A program made the translations under genes and the position numbers. Source: JBBSIG01 sp038232215 (lineage in GTDB: Bacteria; Actinomycetota; Thermoleophilia; Gaiellales; Gaiellaceae). Taken from it: 8,022 bases of DNA. Of the stretch, positions 1-5,201 are shown one piece after another. Each line of letters starts with the position of its first letter. The first letter of the stretch is position 1. Location: contig JBBSIG010000114.1 of NCBI GenBank assembly GCA_038232215.1, positions 1-8,022 on the forward strand. The letters run 5' to 3'. The notes under the pieces are model-generated. The model was given only the letters and a program-made list of their open reading frames with translations, had not been told where the DNA came from and searched no databases.

Positions 1-869
1 AGCTGCTCGCGCTCTTCGGCGTGCCGCGGGAGCTGCTGCCCGAGATCAGGGCCTCGAGCGAGCCGGTGGCCGAGGCGAGACTGCTCGCGCCAGGCGTCCC
101 GATCGCCGGGATCGCGGGCGACCAGCAGGCCGCGCTCTTCGGCCACGCCTGCTTCAGAGCGGGGCAGACGAAGGCGACCTACGGGACGGGGAGCTTCGTG
201 CTCAGCCACTCCGGCCGCGACGGCGGCCGCGCGCCGCCCGGACTCGTCCGCACGGCGGCGGCCCGCGCCGCCGGTCAGCCGCCGCAGTACGCGCTCGAGG
301 GCTCGATCTTCGCGACGGGAGCTGCGCTGCAGTGGCTCCGCGACGGGCTCGGGCTGCTCGGCGACGCGAGCGAGAGCGAGGAGCTCGCGCGCTGCCTCGA
401 CTCCAACGGCGGCGTCCACTTCGTCCCGGCGCTCGCCGGGCTCGGAGCGCCGCACTGGGCGCCCGACGCGCGCGGGCTGATCGCCGGCCTCACGGGAGGG
501 ACGACCCGGGCGCATCTGGTGCGCGCCGCGCTCGAGGCGGCCGCCTACCAGACACGCGACGTCCTCGATGCGCTGCCGCGTCCGCCCGAGACGCTTCGCG
601 CCGACGGCGGTGCGACGGCGAATGCGTTCCTGATGCAGTTCCAGGCCGACCTGCTCGGGATCCCGGTCGAGGTCTCGGCCGAGCGGGAGCTGACGGCGAT
701 CGGCGCGGCCGCCCTCGCCGGCCTCGCCGTCGGCGTCTGGCGCGACACGGACGAGCTCGCCGCCGCGTGGCGCTCGGGCGCGGTCTATACACCTCGCCTC
801 GAGCGAGCTGAGGCCGACCGGCTCCAGGCCGACTGGCGGCGTGCGCTCGGCCGCGCGCTCGTCCCGTAG
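1..869 (+). CDS. glpK: Glycerol kinase, C-terminal part (5' end outside window)
   Basis: Glycerol kinase phosphorylates glycerol with ATP to sn-glycerol 3-phosphate in the cytoplasm. The reading frame is open from position 3 with no start in view, so the N-terminal half is missing. The visible part carries the family's typical blocks: PIAGIAGDQQAALFG (the Asp at 120-122 matches the glycerol-binding Asp245 of E. coli GlpK), the nucleotide-site YGTGSF, YALEGSIF, GAALQWLRDGLG, FVPALAGLGAPHW, the FGGY second signature starting GLIAGLTGGTTRAH, and DGGATANAFLMQFQAD. It ends with TAG at 867-869. The GLGAPHW and FLMQFQAD blocks favour glycerol kinase over other FGGY sugar kinases. The next gene starts 9 bases later, so it probably shares a transcript with the methyltransferase-like gene, though no metabolic link between the two is obvious. 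Confidence 0.93.
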   Translation, partial: LLALFGVPRELLPEIRASSEPVAEARLLAPGVPIAGIAGDQQAALFGHACFRAGQTKATYGTGSFVLSHSGRDGGRAPPGLVRTAAARAAGQPPQYALEGSIFATGAALQWLRDGLGLLGDASESEELARCLDSNGGVHFVPALAGLGAPHWAPDARGLIAGLTGGTTRAHLVRAALEAAAYQTRDVLDALPRPPETLRADGGATANAFLMQFQADLLGIPVEVSAERELTAIGAAALAGLAVGVWRDTDELAAAWRSGAVYTPRLERAEADRLQADWRRALGRALVP

Positions 870-878
870 GGTAGGCCG

Positions 879-1982
879 GTGCTCGCGGCGCGCACGGACG
901 TCGTCGGAAGCCTCTTGCGGCCGCCCGAGCTGCTCGAGGCACAGCGGCGCTTCGCGGCGGAGGAGCTGTCGCCGGCCGAGCTGAAGCGCGCCGAGGACGC
1001 GGCCGTCGACGGCGTGCTGCGCCTGCAGGAGGAGGCCGGCGGCGAGGTCGTCACGGACGGCGAGATGCGCCGACTCTCCTTCCAGAGCCAGCTCCCGGCC
1101 GCGGTCGAGGGCTTCGGCGAGTGGGACCTCGACGCGTTCCTCTGGGGGGAGTGGCAGAGCGACGAGCTCGGCGAGCTGAAGGTCGAGCGCCCGCCGATCG
1201 CGGTCACCGGTCGCCTCCGGCGCCGGCGCTCGCTCGCCGCCGAGGAGTTCACGTACACGCGCGGACGTACCGAGCGTGTGGTCAAGGTGACTCTTCCGAG
1301 CCCGAGCCTGTTCGCCAACTTCTGGGATCCCACCCGCTCGCCCGGCGCGTACTCGACGCTCGAGGAGTTCCTCGGCGACGTCGCGGAGATCCTGCGCGAG
1401 GAGGTCGACGAGCTCGTGCGCCTCGGGGCGACGTACCTGCAGCTCGACGCGCCGCACTACCCGCTGCTCCTCGACGCCGGGTACAGGGAGTTCTACGAGA
1501 GCAGGGGCTGGCCCGCCGAGAGGTGGATCGAGCTCGGTCTCGAGCTCGACAACCTCGTGATCGGCGATCGTCCGGGGGTCACCTTCGGCTTCCATCTCTG
1601 CCGCGGGAACCAGGCGAGCCGATGGCTCGTCGAGGGGGGCTACGACTGGCTCGCCGAGCGCATCTTCCCGCGCGTGCGCGCCCAGCGCCTGCTGCTCGAG
1701 TACGACGACGAGCGCTCGGGCGGGTTCGAGCCGTTGCGGGCTCTGCCCGAGGACAAGATCGCGGTGCTCGGGCTCGTGACGACGAAGAGCGGGCGCCGCG
1801 AGACGGTCGCGGAGCTCAGCCGGCGGATCGAGCAGGCGGCCGCCTTCGTGCCGCTCGAGCGTCTCGCGCTCTCGCCGCAGTGCGGCTTCGCGACCTCCGT
1901 CCTCGGCAACTCGCTCACGGTGGACGACGAGCGGGCGAAGCTCCGCACGATCGCCGAGACCGCAGCAGCCGTCTGGTCGTGA
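879..1982 (+). CDS. Core-only MetE-family zinc methyltransferase (cobalamin-independent methionine synthase C-terminal domain)
   Basis: This 367-residue protein is a single MetE C-terminal (catalytic) barrel. Full-length MetE is about twice as long, with an N-terminal folate-binding half that is absent here. It starts with the family's opening strand (TDVVGSLLRP, residues 6-15) at a GTG. All four zinc ligands of E. coli MetE (His641, Cys643, Glu665, Cys726) have counterparts: H239 and C241 in FGFHLCRGN, E274 in LLLEYDDE, and C335 in LSPQCGFATS. The zinc would activate a thiol acceptor for methyl transfer. Core-only members have been linked to methionine synthesis from non-folate methyl donors, and related zinc enzymes use other thiols, so the substrate is open. 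Only a weak ribosome site precedes the start, 9 bases after glpK. Its stop overlaps the start of the ammonia-lyase-like gene, implying coupled translation. Confidence 0.9.
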   Translation: MLAARTDVVGSLLRPPELLEAQRRFAAEELSPAELKRAEDAAVDGVLRLQEEAGGEVVTDGEMRRLSFQSQLPAAVEGFGEWDLDAFLWGEWQSDELGELKVERPPIAVTGRLRRRRSLAAEEFTYTRGRTERVVKVTLPSPSLFANFWDPTRSPGAYSTLEEFLGDVAEILREEVDELVRLGATYLQLDAPHYPLLLDAGYREFYESRGWPAERWIELGLELDNLVIGDRPGVTFGFHLCRGNQASRWLVEGGYDWLAERIFPRVRAQRLLLEYDDERSGGFEPLRALPEDKIAVLGLVTTKSGRRETVAELSRRIEQAAAFVPLERLALSPQCGFATSVLGNSLTVDDERAKLRTIAETAAAVWS

Positions 1983-3424
1983 CCGTCGTCCTGACGGGCG
2001 AGGGCCTCGCGCTCGCGGACGTCGTGCGGGTCGCGCGGGAGGGTGTACGCGTGCAGCTCGCGCCCGAGGCGATCGAGCGGATGCGCGAGAGCCGCGAGGT
2101 GGTGGAGAGGGTCTTCGCGGGCGGCGAGCTCGTCTACGGGCTCTCGACGGGAGTCGGGATGCGCAAGCGGGCGCGCGTGGAGCCGGCCGACGCGGAACGG
2201 TTCAACCGGATGCTGATCCTGAACCATCGCGTCGGTCAGGGCCCGGACGCGCCGGATGACGTCGTGCGGGCCGCGACGCTGCGGCTCGCGAACGGTTTCG
2301 CCAAGGGCACTTCCGGCGTGCGGCCCGAGCTGGCGGAGCTCGTCGTGGCCGCGCTGAACGACGGGCCGGTGCCGCGGGTGCGGCTGCTCGGGTCGGTCGG
2401 CCAGTCCGATCTGCCCCAGAACGCCGACCTCGCGCACGCCCTCGTCGGAGAGCAGCGGCTGGCGCCGAAGGAAGGGCTCGCGCTACTGAACCACAACGCG
2501 TTCTCGACGGGGCTCGCCGCCCTGGCGGTGGCCGACTGCGAGCGGCTCGTCGACACGGTCGACGTCTCGGGCTCCCTGGCCTACGAGGGCTTCGCCGCGA
2601 ACGTGAGCGTGCTCCACCCGGCTGTGGGGGAGAGCCGGCCGTACCCGGGACTCCGTGCGTCGCTCGGACGGCTGCGCGCGCTGCTCGACGGGAGCTATCT
2701 CTGGGAGGAAGGATCGCCGCGAAACCTCCAGGATCCGCTCACGTTTCGCTGCCTGGCCCAGGTGCAGGGTGCCGCGCGCGACGCGCTCGCGTTCGGCCGC
2801 GGCCAGCTCGGGATCGAGCTCAACGCGTCACAGGAGAACCCGCTCGTCGTGGCGGCCGAGGGCAGGATCGTCTCGGTCGGCAACTTCGACGTCCTTCCGC
2901 TCGCGGCCGCGCTCGACCTCCTGCGGATCGCGCTCGCCCCCGTCGTGACGAGCGCCTGCGAGCGCGCCGTGAAGCTGCTGCAGCCGGCGCTGACGGGGCT
3001 GCCCGAGGGACTGGGGGCCCGGCGCGGGCTCGCCGACGACGCGCTCAGCGAGTTCGCGGTGCCAGCGCAGGGGCTCGCCGCGGAGGCCCGTCTGCTCGCG
3101 CAACCGGTCTCGTACGAGCTCGCGAGCACGACGCAGGCCGAGGGAATCGAGGACCGCACGACGATGGCGCCCCTCGGCGCGCGCCGCCTCGCCGAGATGG
3201 TCTCGCTCGGCGAGCGCGTCGTCGCGATCGAGCTCGTGCTCGCCGCGCAGGCCGTCGACGTGCGGGGAGCAGCTCCCCTCGGCGCCGGCACACGCGCCGC
3301 CTACAACGCCGTCCGCGCGGTCGTCCCGTCTCTCGCCGAGGGGCAGCCGATCCCGCAAGACCTCGAGCCCGTCGTCGAGCTGATCCGCGCCGGAGCCCTC
3401 CGCGGGCGAGACGCCGAGGCGTGA
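1979..3424 (+). CDS. Histidine/aromatic ammonia-lyase family protein lacking the MIO tripeptide
   Basis: This 481-residue protein has the fold of the HAL/PAL/TAL family; Pseudomonas HAL is about 510. Start GTG 1979 overlaps the previous stop (GTGA). Numbering runs level with HAL through residue 144: Y53 in YGLSTGVG and H83 in ILNHRVGQG match catalytic Tyr53 and His83. At 142-144, where Ala-Ser-Gly cyclises to the MIO electrophile, the sequence is Gln-Ser-Asp (LGSVGQSDLPQNADLAH). A gap of about 24 residues then precedes APKEGLALLN (N171 = Asn195), and the usual GTQ after this Asn is HNA. Further counterparts are Q251 (Gln277), R257 (Arg283), F303 (Phe329) and E391 (Glu414, in IEDRTTM); Tyr280 is L254. 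The fold is certain, but ordinary MIO-dependent ammonia elimination is doubtful. The frame stays open upstream of 1979, but that stretch is a shadow of the methyltransferase gene. Confidence 0.9.
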   Translation: MTVVLTGEGLALADVVRVAREGVRVQLAPEAIERMRESREVVERVFAGGELVYGLSTGVGMRKRARVEPADAERFNRMLILNHRVGQGPDAPDDVVRAATLRLANGFAKGTSGVRPELAELVVAALNDGPVPRVRLLGSVGQSDLPQNADLAHALVGEQRLAPKEGLALLNHNAFSTGLAALAVADCERLVDTVDVSGSLAYEGFAANVSVLHPAVGESRPYPGLRASLGRLRALLDGSYLWEEGSPRNLQDPLTFRCLAQVQGAARDALAFGRGQLGIELNASQENPLVVAAEGRIVSVGNFDVLPLAAALDLLRIALAPVVTSACERAVKLLQPALTGLPEGLGARRGLADDALSEFAVPAQGLAAEARLLAQPVSYELASTTQAEGIEDRTTMAPLGARRLAEMVSLGERVVAIELVLAAQAVDVRGAAPLGAGTRAAYNAVRAVVPSLAEGQPIPQDLEPVVELIRAGALRGRDAEA

Positions 3425-3440
3425 CAGCCGCGTGACACTC

Positions 3441-3498
3441 TTGGCAGGATCCCGTCACAGTCCTGTGCGCACCACGGTGCCAGGCCCCTCTCTGCCAA
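3441..3498. repeat. Inverted repeat TTGGCAG / CTGCCAA after the lyase-like gene
   Basis: A perfect 7-base inverted repeat has arms at 3441-3447 and 3492-3498, 44 bases apart. Between them sits a perfect 8-base palindrome, GTGCGCAC at 3465-3472, overlapping a small possible hairpin (GCAC at 3469-3472 with GTGC at 3477-3480). No T-run follows, so it is a poor intrinsic terminator. It may be an operator or a factor-dependent end of the upstream transcript. The IS left end begins 7 bases beyond the second arm. Confidence 0.35.
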
Positions 3499-3505
3499 CA
3501 TTGTC

Positions 3506-3515
3506 TGAGACAGTC
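3506..3515 (+). repeat. IS left terminal inverted repeat (inferred)
   Basis: TGAGACAGTC matches the reverse complement of the right end (TGAGACACTC) at 9 of 10 bases. The match does not extend convincingly inward. The left end sits inside a near-palindrome, TGTCTGAGACA at 3502-3512, which makes the exact first base uncertain by a few positions. Confidence 0.5.
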
Positions 3516-3561
3516 CTGATGAGGTTATTACTGAGTCCTGAGGGCGAGATCGGAGCACGCG

Positions 3562-3987
3562 ATGTTGGAGTTCGAGGAGGGCGGCGGTCCTGGGCTGGCG
3601 CGGGTTGCTGACCCGGAGCTGGTCGAGCGGCCGCGGCGGCGGCGGTTCACGGCCGAGTACAAGCTGCGGGTGCTGCGCGAGGCCGACGCGTGTTCGCGGC
3701 CGGGAGAGGTCGGCGCGCTTTTGCGGCGGGAGGGGCTGTACTCGTCGCTTCTGACGGAGTGGCGACGCGCGCGACAGGTGGGCGCGTTGGCGGCGCTCGA
3801 GCGGCCGCGGGGTCGGAGGGCGCCGCATCCGTTGGAGGCCGAGAACGCGACGTTGCGCAGGCGCGCTGAGCGTGTCGAGGCGGAGCTCGAGAAGGCGCGC
3901 AAGGTGATCGAGGTGCAGGGAAACGTCTCCGCGCTTCTGGGGCAGCTGCTCGAGCCCAGGGGCGCCGAGGGGAGCACCAAGCGATGA
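3562..3987 (+). CDS. IS3-family transposase subunit OrfA
   Basis: This 141-residue DNA-binding subunit is longer than the roughly 100 residues usual for IS3-family OrfA. A basic patch (RRRR, residues 25-28) leads into a helix-turn-helix domain at about 29-75 (RRFTAEYKLRVLREAD, then LLTEWRRARQ) that would bind the element's ends. A heptad pattern follows, with L91, L98, V105, A112, Q119 and L126 spaced by seven, matching the leucine-zipper oligomerisation segment of IS911-type OrfA. A GGAG at 3552-3555 sits 6 bases before the ATG. Its stop overlaps the orfB start in an ATGA, with orfB in the -1 frame relative to orfA, as in other IS3 elements. I see no A-rich slippery heptamer near the junction, so coupled re-initiation seems more likely than programmed frameshifting. 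Confidence 0.88.
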   Translation: MLEFEEGGGPGLARVADPELVERPRRRRFTAEYKLRVLREADACSRPGEVGALLRREGLYSSLLTEWRRARQVGALAALERPRGRRAPHPLEAENATLRRRAERVEAELEKARKVIEVQGNVSALLGQLLEPRGAEGSTKR

Positions 3988-4991
3988 TCGAGCAGACGGT
4001 GCAGGAGCTGACCCCGCTCGTCGGGACGAGGCCGGCGTGCCGGGCGCTGGGCGCCTCCCCGGCGACGATCTACCGGCGGCGGCGCCCGCCCGAGCCGAGG
4101 CCCCGCCGGCCGCGGCCGACGCCGGCGAGGGCGCTCTCGGACGCTGAGCGGCAGACCGTGCTCGAGCTGCTGCATTCGGAGCGGTTCGTCGACAGCTCGC
4201 CGGCGCAGGTGTGGGCGACGCTGCTCGACGAGGGCCGCTACCTGGCCTCGGAACGGACGATGTACCGGCTCCTCGCGCAAGCGCACGGTCGGGTGCGGGA
4301 GCGCCGCGACCAGCTCACCCATCCGGCCTATGCGCGGCCGGAGCTGCTCGCGACCCGCCCGAACGAGCTCTGGTCGTGGGACATCTCGAAGTTGAAGGGG
4401 CCGGCGACCTGGTCGTGCTTCCACCTCTACGTCGTCCTCGACGTGTTCAGCCGCTACTGCGTCGGCTGGACCGTGCAGCAGCGCGAGAGCGCGGAGCTCG
4501 CCAAGGCATTGATCGGTCAGGCCGTCGAGCAGCAGCAGATCGAACGGGGCCGGCTGACCGTGCACGCCGACCGGGGCACCGCGATGCGGAGCAAGCCGGT
4601 CGCGTTCCTGCTCGCCGACCTCGGCGTGCTGAAGACGCACAGCCGCCCCTACACCTCGACCGACAACCCCTACAGCGAAGCGCACTTCAAGACCTTGAAG
4701 TACCGGCCCGAGTTCCCCGACCGGTTCGACTCGATCATGGACGCCCGCTCGTTCTGCCGAACGTTTTTCGACTGGTACAACCAGCGGCACCGCCACTCCG
4801 GGATCGGCCTGATGACCCCGGCCGCCGTCCACCACGGCCAAGCGAAGAAGCTCCACGCCGAGCGACAGCGCGTCCTCGATGCCGCCTACGCGGCGACGCC
4901 GGAGCGGTTCGTCCGCCGGCCGCCCATGCCACCCGAGCTACCGACCGCCGCCTGGATCAACAAGCCACCCACAGAGGAGGTTGCACACTAA
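3984..4991 (+). CDS. IS3-family transposase OrfB (DDE integrase core)
   Basis: This 335-residue catalytic subunit of the insertion sequence cuts and joins DNA at the element's ends. A short helix-turn-helix segment (ACRALGASPATIYRRRR) lies near residues 18-34, followed by a Pro/Arg-rich linker and an IS3-type middle domain (SPAQVWATLLDEGRYLASERTMYRLL). The integrase core carries the catalytic triad D133 (LWSWDISKL), D196 (VHADRGTAM) and E232 (YSEAHFKTLKY). The 35 residues between D196 and E232 give the D,D(35)E spacing diagnostic of the family. The C-terminal block FFDWYNQRHRHSGIG is also standard. The gene is complete and ends with TAA at 4989-4991, 21 bases before the inferred right end. 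Start ATG overlaps the orfA stop by 4 bases. Confidence 0.95.
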   Translation: MIEQTVQELTPLVGTRPACRALGASPATIYRRRRPPEPRPRRPRPTPARALSDAERQTVLELLHSERFVDSSPAQVWATLLDEGRYLASERTMYRLLAQAHGRVRERRDQLTHPAYARPELLATRPNELWSWDISKLKGPATWSCFHLYVVLDVFSRYCVGWTVQQRESAELAKALIGQAVEQQQIERGRLTVHADRGTAMRSKPVAFLLADLGVLKTHSRPYTSTDNPYSEAHFKTLKYRPEFPDRFDSIMDARSFCRTFFDWYNQRHRHSGIGLMTPAAVHHGQAKKLHAERQRVLDAAYAATPERFVRRPPMPPELPTAAWINKPPTEEVAH

Positions 4992-5002
4992 AAACGACGA
5001 CC

Positions 5003-5012
5003 GAGTGTCTCA
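5003..5012 (-). repeat. IS right terminal inverted repeat (inferred)
   Basis: GAGTGTCTCA reads TGAGACACTC on the minus strand and pairs with the left end at 9 of 10 bases. It ends in CA, as expected for an IS3-family right terminus. No target duplication is visible next to it. Confidence 0.5.
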
Positions 5013-5017
5013 TTCGA

Positions 5018-5174
5018 CTTGACAGGCTCCGCCGCACCGTCACGAGACAGTCACGAGGTGTGCCAAGTGTGGAACTTCGGGCTGCGCGACCCCCGAGCGA
5101 CGCCCGCGAGTCTCGGCGGCTCGTCGCCGGCGAGGCCCGCCTCGTCACGCACAGGACGCTCCCCGCTTGACAGG
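5018..5174 (+). repeat. Direct repeat CTTGACAGG, two copies 148 bases apart
   Basis: The 9-base word CTTGACAGG occurs at 5018-5026 and at 5166-5174 and includes a perfect TTGACA hexamer each time. Only the second copy has a plausible -10 partner at the right distance. The first lies just outside the inferred IS right end. They may be two -35 elements, a duplicated regulator site or chance. Confidence 0.35.
5039..5057 (+). repeat. Tandem GTCACGAG repeat upstream of the glutamine synthetase operon
   Basis: GTCACGAG occurs at 5039-5046 and again at 5050-5057, an 11-base period that puts both copies on the same face of the helix. A further GTCACGC lies at 5144-5150, and GTCAC also appears at 3454-3458 before the IS. 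The spacing suggests a binding site for a dimeric regulator upstream of the nitrogen operon, but the protein is unknown. Confidence 0.35.
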
Positions 5175-5196
5175 TGACCCCGCGCACGCGTAGACA
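5167..5196 (+). promoter_or_regulatory. Candidate sigma70-type promoter, probably giving a leaderless transcript
   Basis: A perfect -35 hexamer TTGACA at 5167-5172 is followed after 18 bases by TAGACA at 5191-5196, a partial match to the -10 box. Transcription would begin about 6-7 bases further on, at 5202-5203, which is where the glutamine synthetase start codons GTG (5202) and ATG (5205) lie. No Shine-Dalgarno sequence precedes these codons, which supports leaderless initiation, common in actinobacteria. The -10 match lacks the final T, so the call is moderate. Confidence 0.5.
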
Positions 5197-5201
5197 CGCG
5201 G

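Larger units (their letters stand above)
3506..5012 (+). mobile_element. IS3-family insertion sequence, about 1507 bp, complete
   Basis: The element contains two consecutive genes, orfA (helix-turn-helix plus zipper) and orfB (DDE integrase core), the hallmark of the IS3 family. The ends are inferred from a 10-base imperfect inverted repeat: TGAGACAGTC at 3506-3515 and GAGTGTCTCA at 5003-5012, which match at 9 of 10 bases and give the TG...CA termini usual for the family. The flanking bases (GTC on the left, TTC on the right) do not form a clear target duplication, so the exact ends are provisional or the copy is old or recombined. Both genes are intact. It lies 81 bases after the lyase-like stop and 189 bases before the glutamine synthetase start. 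Confidence 0.8.

Noticed and set aside
1121..1978. In-frame upstream extension of the lyase-like gene, which would give a 767-residue protein
   Set aside because: The extra part is Arg/Ala/Pro-rich low-complexity translation lying wholly over the methyltransferase gene in another frame; HAL homology and residue numbering start at GTG 1979.
1979..3424. Calling the lyase-like gene hutH (histidine ammonia-lyase)
   Set aside because: The MIO tripeptide is replaced, Tyr280 is Leu, and no urocanase or other histidine-degradation gene is nearby.
3441..3505. Intrinsic terminator after the lyase-like gene
   Set aside because: The dyad arms are 44 bases apart and no run of T follows, so it does not meet the usual pattern.
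3528..4856. Long minus-strand open frame (442 codons) opposite the transposase genes
   Set aside because: It is a shadow of orfA and orfB, rich in Arg/Pro/Leu with no recognisable domain.
5019..5047. Promoter based on the first TTGACA at 5019-5024
   Set aside because: No TA-containing -10 hexamer lies 16-19 bases downstream; the sequence there is ACGAGA-like.
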